Assembly: GCF_900129785.1 (NCBI RefSeq)
Contig: NZ_FSRC01000003.1
Span: 186,001-250,000 of the forward strand
Direction: 5' to 3'
Source: Algoriphagus halophilus
GTDB lineage: Bacteria > Bacteroidota > Bacteroidia > Cytophagales > Cyclobacteriaceae
Length of the DNA stretch: 64,000 nt
Both the position numbers and the translations under genes were made by a program. Within the stretch, counting starts at the first letter, position 1; each line of letters opens with the position of its first letter. The notes under the pieces were generated by a model that was given only the letters and a program-made list of their open reading frames with translations, was not told where the DNA came from and made no database searches. Shown here piece after piece: positions 26,471 to 34,092 of the stretch.

Positions 26471-27877
26471 ATGAGTGATCAAAAATTATTTAAAAAGATA
26501 GTTAGCCAAACTAACGAATACGAGCGAACACCTGTGCCTACAAGTGAGCTTAAATCAGGAAAGAGCTTTCTTGGCATGTATGCTGGAGAGCACACAGCTG
26601 GTACCGAGTTTGTCATAGGCCCTTTATTTGTTGCACATGGGGTCGCTGCTACAGATCTTATTTTAGGTTTGTTTATAGGGAATCTTCTGGCAGTCCTGAG
26701 TTGGGGATTAATGACTGGTCCAATTGCTACCTCGAAAAGACTTACACTTTATTACCAACTAGAAAGGATTACTGGTAAATCAGTGGTTTCCCTATATAAT
26801 TTCATCAATGCATTGATGTTTTGTTTTTTGGCGGGATCCATGATTGCAGTGTCTGCTACTGCAGTGGGAATTCCATTTGGATTGGAAATGCCTACCTTGA
26901 CTGATTGGTATCCAAAAACCCCAGGCTGGATAGTCGCGGTGATGATTATGGGAGCGGTGATTACATTGATTGCGATCAGAGGGTATAATCAGGTAGCCAA
27001 GTTTGCCAATGTCATGGCACCTTGGATGATCTTGATTTTTATTTCTGCGGCATTTGCAGCCTTACCACAATTAGGAGTCCATTCCTTGGATGAGTTTGTT
27101 GTGGCAGCGAAAGAAGTAATATGGACTGGAGTTCCATTACCCGGAATTTCTAAATTTTCTGTCTGGCATGTCATATTTTTCTGTTGGTTCTGTAATATGG
27201 CCATGCACATCGGGATGTCTGATTTAACGATTTTGCGTTATGCTAAGTCCTGGAAATATGGGTTTTTATCTTTTGCGGGAATGTACATCGGTCACTTTGT
27301 TGCCTGGATAGCCTCTGGAATATTGTATGCTGTTTTCCTTCAAACCAATGCTAACTCCCAAGAATTTGCTCCAGGACCTATTGCTTTTCAAGCAGCAGGC
27401 GTAGCTGGGGCTGTTTGTGTGGTAGTAGCAGGATGGACCACAGCAAACCCAACTATTTATAGAGCGGGATTGGCTTTGCAAGGGATTTTTCCAAAAACCA
27501 AAACATGGAAAATCACCGCGATTGTAGGGGGAATTACCAGTCTGGCGGCCTGCTTCCCTGCTTTGGTGATGAAATTGTTAGATTTTGTGGCTTTGTATGG
27601 TTTGGTGTTGATGCCTATGGGAGCCGTCATCTTTGCAGATTTTTACTTCGCTGAAAAAATGGGTTTTCAGCCAGAACAAGCACTGAATAACAAAAAGGCA
27701 TTTACATGGCCAGCCTTAGCTGCTTGGCATATCACACTAGTTATTTGCTGGCTTTTGAATTACTTCTATGGACTGGAAATTTTCTTTTTGGGGCTTCCTG
27801 GATGGTTTATAGCCGTTACCTTATTTGTAATATTTTCCAAAATCCAGTTTCCAGCACTTCGAACGAAATTTGCATGA
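26471..27877 (+). CDS. NCS1-family cation symporter, probable sugar permease of the rhamnose locus
   Basis: A 468-residue polytopic membrane protein with about 12 hydrophobic segments. The ATG at 26471 is preferred over the frame's TTG at 26333, which would read through operator site E. SFLGMYAGEHTAGTEFVIGPLF and GLMTGPIATSKRL resemble the first helices of nucleobase:cation symporter-1 proteins. NCS1 members normally carry purines, pyrimidines, allantoin or hydantoin. Here the gene is coupled by ATGA overlaps to a 63-aa membrane protein and then rhaI, and there is no RhaT or major-facilitator carrier. Rhamnose uptake across the inner membrane is therefore inferred from context, not from family. 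Confidence 0.85.
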   Translation: MSDQKLFKKIVSQTNEYERTPVPTSELKSGKSFLGMYAGEHTAGTEFVIGPLFVAHGVAATDLILGLFIGNLLAVLSWGLMTGPIATSKRLTLYYQLERITGKSVVSLYNFINALMFCFLAGSMIAVSATAVGIPFGLEMPTLTDWYPKTPGWIVAVMIMGAVITLIAIRGYNQVAKFANVMAPWMILIFISAAFAALPQLGVHSLDEFVVAAKEVIWTGVPLPGISKFSVWHVIFFCWFCNMAMHIGMSDLTILRYAKSWKYGFLSFAGMYIGHFVAWIASGILYAVFLQTNANSQEFAPGPIAFQAAGVAGAVCVVVAGWTTANPTIYRAGLALQGIFPKTKTWKITAIVGGITSLAACFPALVMKLLDFVALYGLVLMPMGAVIFADFYFAEKMGFQPEQALNNKKAFTWPALAAWHITLVICWLLNYFYGLEIFFLGLPGWFIAVTLFVIFSKIQFPALRTKFA

Positions 27878-28065
27878 AAACCTTACTTAAAATAGCATCC
27901 TACCTAGCCCTTGTGCTGACCATAGTGCCACCTTTGATGTACTTTAAATCATTGATCTCACTTGATTCCAGCCATCTTTACATGACCATAGGGATGTTCC
28001 TCTGGTTTGGAACAGCACCTTTTTGGATCAATAAAAAGAAGGAGGATCAACCTAAAGAGTTATGA
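27874..28065 (+). CDS. 63-aa two-helix membrane protein, coupled to permease and isomerase
   Basis: A small protein starting at the ATG at 27874, which overlaps the permease stop by four bases; its own stop overlaps the rhaI ATG by four bases. Two hydrophobic segments are visible, ASYLALVLTIVPPLMYF and HLYMTIGMFLWFGTAPFWI, then a charged tail INKKKEDQPKEL. This two-helix pattern resembles small accessory subunits found beside some transporters in Bacteroidota. No family name is safe. Tight double coupling makes it very likely to be a real gene with a role in transport. Confidence 0.8.
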   Translation: MKTLLKIASYLALVLTIVPPLMYFKSLISLDSSHLYMTIGMFLWFGTAPFWINKKKEDQPKEL

Positions 28066-29342
28066 AATTAAGTTTAGAACAATTACAGGAATATAATCAA
28101 TCATTATTTTCCAGCCATCAGGAAGAGTTTGGATTTTTGGCCAATCAATTATCAAAAGAAGGGAATGATGTCAATGGGTTGGTTGAAAAAATCAAAGCTT
28201 TTCAAATTGCTGTCCCTAGTTGGGCTTTAGGAGCTGGAGGAACCCGGTTTGGGCGCTTTGGTATAGGGGGAGAGCCTAGAGATTTGGAAGAAAAACTCGA
28301 GGATATTGGTTTGTTGAAGGCTCTGACACAAAAAACAGATAGTGTTTCTTTACATATTCCTTGGGATATCCCAAGTGACTATGCGTCTATTCAATCGAAA
28401 GCAGAATCATTAGGGATCAGCTTTGATGCCATGAATAGTAACACTTTTCAAGATTATGGGCAGCCTCATAGTTACAAGCTAGGGTCACTCGGGAATGCAA
28501 AAAAATCAGTGAGAGACCAAGCTGTTGCGCATAATGTGGAAGTGATTGAAATTGGAAAAAAGTTAGGGAGTAAAGGGTTGACCGTTTGGTTGGCAGATGG
28601 TAGTAATTTTCCAGGACAAGCAAGCTTGAGAAATTCATTGCATTGGACACAAGAATCCTTGTCTGAAATCTACCAGGCCATGCCAGAAGACTGGAAGTTA
28701 TTAGTGGAATACAAACCGTATGAGCCTAACTTTTATCATACCATTATTCCAGACTGGGGTACCTCCTCCTTGCTATGTAAATCTGTGGGAGATCGGGCAA
28801 AGGTTTTAGTGGATTTAGGACACCATTTACCCAATACCAATATTGAACAAATTGTGGCTACGTTGGTGTATCAGGATATGTTAGCAGGTTTCCATTTTAA
28901 TGATAGTAAGTATGGAGATGATGACTTAACTACTGGTAGTATTAAGCCGTATCAGTTGTTCTTGATTTTTTGCGAACTGATTTCAGGTTCTGAGGATGGA
29001 GCCCAAGCATGGGAAAGTATTTCTTGGATGATTGATGCAAGCCATAATACCAAGGATCCCTTGGAAGATTTGATGCAAGCCCTTGAAATGATCAGTATCA
29101 GTTTTACCAAAGCTTTATTGGTCAATAGAGAGAAATTGACTGCTTGCCAGATGGAAGGCGATGTGGTAGGAGCGCAGGAATGCCTCCAAGAGGCATTTCA
29201 AAGAGATGTCCGTCCTTTGGTAAAAGAGGCTAGAATTCAATTAGGAGGTGCCGCAGACCCTATTGGGCACTATCGCAAAATGGATGTTCGAAAAAAATTG
29301 ATTCAGGAAAGAGGAGCAGAATCGAGATCCACTGGCTTGTAA
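28062..29342 (+). CDS. rhaI: L-rhamnose isomerase, RhaI (Pseudomonas stutzeri) type
   Basis: A 426-residue metal-dependent TIM-barrel isomerase converting L-rhamnose to L-rhamnulose. Hallmarks: VPSWALGAGGTRFGRF near the start, VWLADGSNFPGQ, and metal-ligand stretches VEYKPYEPNFYHT (Glu217), VDLGHHLPNTNIEQ (Asp251) and GFHFNDSKYGDDDL (His278). The C-terminal DPIGHYRKMDVRKKLIQERG is typical. This is the RhaI form, not the E. coli RhaA form. It follows the permease and small membrane protein in one transcript and feeds the kinase and aldolase encoded on the opposite arm. Confidence 0.93.
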   Translation: MKLSLEQLQEYNQSLFSSHQEEFGFLANQLSKEGNDVNGLVEKIKAFQIAVPSWALGAGGTRFGRFGIGGEPRDLEEKLEDIGLLKALTQKTDSVSLHIPWDIPSDYASIQSKAESLGISFDAMNSNTFQDYGQPHSYKLGSLGNAKKSVRDQAVAHNVEVIEIGKKLGSKGLTVWLADGSNFPGQASLRNSLHWTQESLSEIYQAMPEDWKLLVEYKPYEPNFYHTIIPDWGTSSLLCKSVGDRAKVLVDLGHHLPNTNIEQIVATLVYQDMLAGFHFNDSKYGDDDLTTGSIKPYQLFLIFCELISGSEDGAQAWESISWMIDASHNTKDPLEDLMQALEMISISFTKALLVNREKLTACQMEGDVVGAQECLQEAFQRDVRPLVKEARIQLGGAADPIGHYRKMDVRKKLIQERGAESRSTGL

Positions 29343-29432
29343 TTGTTTTTCATGGTTCTACCTTGGAAAGTCTCGTAATGACAATTCAAAAGGATTTAAT
29401 AAATTGGTGATTAGAACATTATCAATCGAGCC

Positions 29433-30464
29433 ATGAATAAGCCTCTGCCTATTATTTTTTTCTCTCTACTTGTGTTGTCTTGCAATTCGCCAGAAAAGAA
29501 GGCGGATTCTGAGGCAGGGGATTCTAAGGTTTCAAATTTTGAAACAACGGGTTCCATCGAAAGATTAAATGGGAGTATGGATATGTTAATCCCTCTTGAT
29601 TCTAAGATTGAGGTGATTGCATCAGGCTTTGATTGGTCTGAAGGACCTTTATGGCTAGAGGATCAGCAGGCATTGATATTTACAGATGTTCCAGAAAACA
29701 AGATTTGGAAATGGTCAGAATCAGATAGCTTACAGGTTTATTTGGAGCCATCTGGATACTTTGGAAGTGAGACAAATAAAAGAGAACCAGGAGCCAATGG
29801 GCTGATTTTGGATGAAGCCGGGAAGTTGATGCTATGCCAACATGGAGCCAGACAGGTTGCCAAAATGGTCAGTGATATTTCAGAGCCTAGTCCAGTTTTT
29901 GAGGTGTTGGCAGATACCTACGAGGGAAAGAAGTTTAATAGCCCCAATGATTTGGTGAAGAGTGAAAACGGAAATTTGTTTTTCACAGACCCACCTTATG
30001 GATTGGATGAATGGGATGTCAAGGAGCTGGAATTTCAGGGTGTTTATCAGCTTGATTTTATGGGGAATTTAACCCTACAGATAGACTCACTTTCCCGTCC
30101 AAATGGTATCGGATTAAGTCCTGATGAAAAAACCTTATATGTGGCCCAATCAGACCCCCTTAAAGCAAGATATTATGCTTTTAATTTGGATGAAAATCAA
30201 AATGTAAGTTCAGGGGAAATGATTTTGGATGTGAGTGAACTGGTTGGAGAGGCCAATCCTGGGCTTCCAGATGGAATGGCTGTGCATAGTAGTGGGAACT
30301 TGTTTGCAAGTGGACCTGGTGGAATTTTGATCATCAGTCCCAATGGAGAACACTTGGGGACGATTAAAACAGGAAGAGCAACCTCTAACTGTACTTTTGA
30401 TACCAATGAAGATTACCTATACATCACGGCTGATGGAGAGTTGTTGAGAGTGAGATTAAAATAG
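29433..30464 (+). CDS. SMP-30/gluconolactonase-like lipoprotein
   Basis: A 343-residue lipoprotein (LLVLSC signal, Cys17 region). The mature part is a six-bladed SMP-30/gluconolactonase propeller: SEGPLWLEDQQALIFTDVP, NGLILDEAGKLMLCQHGAR, NSPNDLVKSENGNLFFTDPPYGL and NGIGLSPDEKTLYVAQSD are the classic blades, including the metal-binding Glu, Asn and Asp positions. It likely hydrolyses a sugar lactone in the periplasm. It lies 90 bases after rhaI in the same direction and may be part of the same transcript, which would fit an oxidative side route for rhamnose (rhamnonolactone), though no rhamnose dehydrogenase is seen. Confidence 0.87.
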   Translation: MNKPLPIIFFSLLVLSCNSPEKKADSEAGDSKVSNFETTGSIERLNGSMDMLIPLDSKIEVIASGFDWSEGPLWLEDQQALIFTDVPENKIWKWSESDSLQVYLEPSGYFGSETNKREPGANGLILDEAGKLMLCQHGARQVAKMVSDISEPSPVFEVLADTYEGKKFNSPNDLVKSENGNLFFTDPPYGLDEWDVKELEFQGVYQLDFMGNLTLQIDSLSRPNGIGLSPDEKTLYVAQSDPLKARYYAFNLDENQNVSSGEMILDVSELVGEANPGLPDGMAVHSSGNLFASGPGGILIISPNGEHLGTIKTGRATSNCTFDTNEDYLYITADGELLRVRLK

Positions 30465-30466
30465 CG

Positions 30467-31024
30467 TTAATTTTTACTCCAATCCCAAACTACAATGGCC
30501 CAGGTTTCATACTCGTCTTTGAAGGTATGAATCACTTCAAACCCCACTTTTTGATGTGCTTTTAAAGATCTTGCATTTGAAATAGAAATTTCTGTGATCG
30601 CAAAATCATAGTCTTTTTCAAAGGCTTTTCGATAGGCTCCATAGCCACTAAAGAACAATCCTTGTCCTCGGTATTTTTTACCAACACAAACCTGTCCTAC
30701 GGCCATATAATTATACTCACTTACTTTTTTACCTAGGTAATAAAGTTCATCAAATTGCTCAAACATGGGCACCAACATAGGGACATCATTCCTGGATATT
30801 TTGGTCATCGCAAGAAAATAGGCAGCCACATGATCTCCATCTTTTGCGATGATATGAGGTTCGATAGAGTTTAGTGATCCCAACAACTCTAAATTGTGCT
30901 GAACTCTTACAAAGCCTTGTTCATTCTTCTCTGATTCTGAGATGTTTTGGATTAGGTTTTCTTCTTGAAGGTCTAAAATCCCTTGGAGATCAGCTTCAGT
31001 TTCTGCTTGGCAAACGGTTACCAT
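30467..31024 (-). CDS. GNAT-fold N-acetyltransferase
   Basis: A 185-residue single-domain acetyltransferase. The acetyl-CoA loop is VGQVCVGKKYRGQGLFFSG (Q/R-x2-G-x-G/A form as RGQGLF). The following ISISNARSLKAHQKVGFEVIHTF is the usual C-terminal helix-strand. Substrate is unknown. It is convergent with the SMP-30 gene, two bases apart, and is followed upstream by the MscS gene in the same direction (9 bases), so the two are probably cotranscribed. Confidence 0.84.
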   Translation of the reverse strand: MVTVCQAETEADLQGILDLQEENLIQNISESEKNEQGFVRVQHNLELLGSLNSIEPHIIAKDGDHVAAYFLAMTKISRNDVPMLVPMFEQFDELYYLGKKVSEYNYMAVGQVCVGKKYRGQGLFFSGYGAYRKAFEKDYDFAITEISISNARSLKAHQKVGFEVIHTFKDEYETWAIVVWDWSKN

Positions 31025-31033
31025 AAAAAGGAA

Positions 31034-32743
31034 TTAGCTATAGGTTGAGTCTTCTGGTTCTTCGCCCGCGTCTGAGGGTTTGATTTCCATGTTCTCAGGG
31101 TTAGAAGGGGCAGGAGGAGTAGTAGGTTCTGTTGGCGGAGTTTCCTCAGGAATATATTTTGGAGGAATTGTCAAATCATTTCCTTCTCTGTTAGCCCGGT
31201 AATGTGGAGACATGATTTCTACGCCAGCTTCTGTGAAGGCATCTTGAATACTGGCATGTAAATCAGAGTAACTTTTGGCTGCTTTTTTAGTCTCAATCGT
31301 GTAAGCATTGATCTGATAACTCACATAAAAATCATTCAAACTTGTCTGCAAAACAAAAGGTTTAGGCTCTTTGATAATTGTATCCACTTTTAATGCGGCA
31401 CCGATCAAGAGCTCATGAACTTTGCGCCAGGGTACATCATATCCTATGGTTACAGTACTATGTAAAATTAATCCAGAGCTATTTTCTTCTACGGTATAAT
31501 TGATAGTATTTCCATTTAAAATGGCAGAATTTGGGATGGTGACTTCTTCATTTTTGATGGTTCGAAGACGGGTGACCAACATTGTTTTTTCAATTACATC
31601 CCCAGTAGTATCTCCGATTTTTACACGATCTCCGATTTTAAATGCCCTCATGTAAATGATGACCAGGCCAGCAATTATATTACTGATTGCTGAAGAAGAA
31701 CCTAAGGAGATTAATAGGCCTAAAAAAACGCTGACCCCTTGGAAGGCAGGAGAATCTGAGCCAGGTAAATAAGGGAAAATCACAATGAATGCGAAGGCAT
31801 AAATAATGATTTTAATCAAATTGAAAGTAGGCTTTGCCCATTCTGGATAAAAACCTGGAATGCTTAAGTTACCCCTCCCAATTTCGCCCGAAATGAAATT
31901 CACAAATTGCCCTATGTAGTAGGTAATGACCACCACCACGATGATCATAAACATGTAGGGAATATATTGTAAGAAAGAGTTAATGATGGATTTTAAGGGG
32001 TTGGTGATGTAACCCAATAAGAGCCCTGCAAGATTTTTAGTAGCAGGGAATATACTGAATATAATAGGAAGAGTAAGGTACAGTAATATAATGATGAGGA
32101 TAATTTTGACGATCCTCATCAATGATTTTAGAAGGCTTTCTTCACGTTCTGCGGAGAGTAATTCAAAGTCTTTGATTTTGATTCCTTTGAAATATTTATG
32201 CCATTTGGATAGAATAAAATCAATGGTTTTATTGATGCCTTTATTGATTAAATACACCAATAAGACTACCACTAAAATCACCCCGATAAGCATTCCTGTT
32301 CTGGTGATAATCTGTATCAAGGAACGATCCTCATGATTTCTCCTGTAAGATTCTTTAATCGCTTCCAGATATTCCTGGGCCAGCACGCTTTGGTCTTTTT
32401 CAAAATAGGAAGCATCCTCTTTTGTGACACTTCCTAAAATCATTTCACCATGCCAAATTTCGATGGCAATATCATCTTGAGTAGTACTTAAAAGAGTGGT
32501 GTCAAATACCTCGGTTTCTAGAAGAAGATCTAGCTTGTTGCTGAAATTTTGGGCTCTTTCAGAGGGGGTGAATGGACCTATCTTATTGGCGATGAAGAAT
32601 AAAGTGTCATTAAAAAACAGTACAGGTTTTTGAATGCTATCAGGATAGTTAATAGAAGTTGAATCTTGATCTTGGGCAAAAACCAATCCCCAGTTCACAA
32701 CTAATAAAAGAAGTATAGAAATTCTCTTAAAAATTAATATCAT
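31034..32743 (-). CDS. MscS-family mechanosensitive channel with N-terminal extension
   Basis: A 569-residue protein starting at the ATG at 32743, which gives a signal peptide (ISILLLLVVNWGLVFAQ); a GTG at 32797 is the longer alternative. It has a ~120-residue periplasmic part, then five or so membrane helices. The last, pore-lining one is in LGLLISLGSSSAISNIIAGLVIIYMRAF, and the beta domain begins KIGDRVKIGDTTGDVIEKTML. The C-terminal cytoplasmic portion ends in a Pro/Glu-rich tail. It releases solutes on hypo-osmotic shock. A standard housekeeping-type gene in an otherwise catabolic region. Confidence 0.92.
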   Translation of the reverse strand: MILIFKRISILLLLVVNWGLVFAQDQDSTSINYPDSIQKPVLFFNDTLFFIANKIGPFTPSERAQNFSNKLDLLLETEVFDTTLLSTTQDDIAIEIWHGEMILGSVTKEDASYFEKDQSVLAQEYLEAIKESYRRNHEDRSLIQIITRTGMLIGVILVVVLLVYLINKGINKTIDFILSKWHKYFKGIKIKDFELLSAEREESLLKSLMRIVKIILIIILLYLTLPIIFSIFPATKNLAGLLLGYITNPLKSIINSFLQYIPYMFMIIVVVVITYYIGQFVNFISGEIGRGNLSIPGFYPEWAKPTFNLIKIIIYAFAFIVIFPYLPGSDSPAFQGVSVFLGLLISLGSSSAISNIIAGLVIIYMRAFKIGDRVKIGDTTGDVIEKTMLVTRLRTIKNEEVTIPNSAILNGNTINYTVEENSSGLILHSTVTIGYDVPWRKVHELLIGAALKVDTIIKEPKPFVLQTSLNDFYVSYQINAYTIETKKAAKSYSDLHASIQDAFTEAGVEIMSPHYRANREGNDLTIPPKYIPEETPPTEPTTPPAPSNPENMEIKPSDAGEEPEDSTYS

Positions 32744-32856
32744 AAGTAGGTAATAATTGTAGGTATATCCTTGCTTACTAATTTCTATACCATTCACAGG
32801 ATTAAATTAAATAAAATTCATCGTTTTCAGTAGATTTGATCAAAAACCATTTAATC

Positions 32857-33219
32857 ATGACTTTTAATAAAGTGTATTATGGACTTTGGGTAGTCCTTTT
32901 CGCCTTATTTGCCTTTTGGCAATTCAATGACCCAGACCCTGAAATTTGGGTAAGTATTTATGGGGTAGCAATTATTTTCTGTTTATTGGGTTTTAGGGGT
33001 ATATTCCCTAAAATACCTTTGACAGTGGTAGTTGCTGCCTGTCTTATCGGTGCGGCCTATTATTGGCAAGGCCATGTAGGAGATTGGGTTTCTCAAGAGG
33101 TAGAGCAGCATAATCTCAGTATGAAAAATGATTTCATGGAAGAATCCAGAGAATCATTTGGTCTTATGATTATTACTTTGGTGATGATCCCTGGTTTGAT
33201 AAAAGCCTGGAAAAAATAA
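32857..33219 (+). CDS. TMEM220-family small membrane protein
   Basis: A 120-residue protein from the ATG at 32857 (a TTG at 32836 would add seven residues). Three to four hydrophobic segments are visible, with the family's signature FWQFNDPDPEIWVSIYG after the first helix. The family (transmembrane protein 220) is widespread in Bacteroidota and eukaryotes and has no known function. It is divergent from MscS and 38 bases upstream of the NIPSNAP gene, probably the same transcript. Confidence 0.8.
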   Translation: MTFNKVYYGLWVVLFALFAFWQFNDPDPEIWVSIYGVAIIFCLLGFRGIFPKIPLTVVVAACLIGAAYYWQGHVGDWVSQEVEQHNLSMKNDFMEESRESFGLMIITLVMIPGLIKAWKK

Positions 33220-33257
33220 TCCCTTACCTTATCTTTTACTTTCTTACCAATGAACCC

Positions 33258-34010
33258 ATGAAAAAAATATCATTATTGACACTTTTAGGAGTGCTTTTCA
33301 GTTTGAGTGCATTTAGCCAGCAAGCAGCAAATTTGAAGTCTAATTATTTTGAAATCAGGAAATACTACGCTAATCCTGGGAAGTTGCCTGATTTGATCAA
33401 AAGATTTCAGGATCATACAGTAGCTTTATTTGAAAAAAGCGGGATGGAAAATGTGGCGTATTTTGTGCCAGTAGAAAATAATGATAATTCATTGACTTAT
33501 ATATTGGGCTATCCGGATGAGGAAGCGAGAGATAGAATGTGGAATCAGTTTTTGAATGACCCAGAATGGAAAAAGGCTTACCAAGAGTCTATTGTGGATG
33601 GGGCTTTGGTTTCCAAAATAGATCAAACCTTTATGACTTTAGCACCAGGCTTAAACGAAATGCCCATGCCAAGTAAAAGTGGTGTGTTCCAATTAAGGGT
33701 TTATACCTGTTTAGATGGGAAAATTGATAACCTCATCGCACGATTTAAAGACCATACCCAAGACCTTTTTGCACGTCAAGGTTTAAAGAATTATCCATAT
33801 TGGATTACTTCCGAAAAAGAGGGAGGCCAGCCCAAGCTTGTATATTTATTAGGTCATGAAGACAAAGCTAAATTTGAAGCTGCATTTCAGAATTTTCTAA
33901 AAGACCCAGATTGGGTTGCTGCTAGAGATGCTTCTGAAGCAAATGGAAAAATCGTAGAAAAAGTAGATGCTACCTTCTTTACCACACTACCATTTTCTCC
34001 TATGAAATAA
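33258..34010 (+). CDS. exported protein with two NIPSNAP domains
   Basis: A 250-residue protein with a signal peptide ending near LSAFSQ. Two tandem NIPSNAP (dimeric alpha/beta barrel) units follow: YFEIRKYYANPGKLPDLIKRFQDH...DDPEWKKAYQES-like, and FQLRVYTCLDGKIDNLIARFKDH...KDPDWVAARDAS. Internal duplication makes an intramolecular dimer of the ferredoxin-like fold. The biochemical role is not established; exported NIPSNAP proteins often lie in Bacteroidota sugar loci. A strong bidirectional terminator separates it from the second rhaEW copy. Confidence 0.88.
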   Translation: MKKISLLTLLGVLFSLSAFSQQAANLKSNYFEIRKYYANPGKLPDLIKRFQDHTVALFEKSGMENVAYFVPVENNDNSLTYILGYPDEEARDRMWNQFLNDPEWKKAYQESIVDGALVSKIDQTFMTLAPGLNEMPMPSKSGVFQLRVYTCLDGKIDNLIARFKDHTQDLFARQGLKNYPYWITSEKEGGQPKLVYLLGHEDKAKFEAAFQNFLKDPDWVAARDASEANGKIVEKVDATFFTTLPFSPMK

Positions 34011-34036
34011 AAGATGAAGATTTAATGGAGCAATAA

Positions 34037-34066
34037 AAAGGCATACATCAGAATGTATGCCTTTTT
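34037..34066. terminator. bidirectional terminator
   Basis: AAAGGCATACAT (34037-34048) pairs perfectly with ATGTATGCCTTT (34053-34064) around CAGA, with A-rich and T-rich flanks. It lies between the NIPSNAP stop at 34010 and the 3' end of rhaEW copy 2 at 34093, serving both strands. Confidence 0.85.
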
Positions 34067-34092
34067 TGATTTTCATAGTGGGGTCTATTTAA

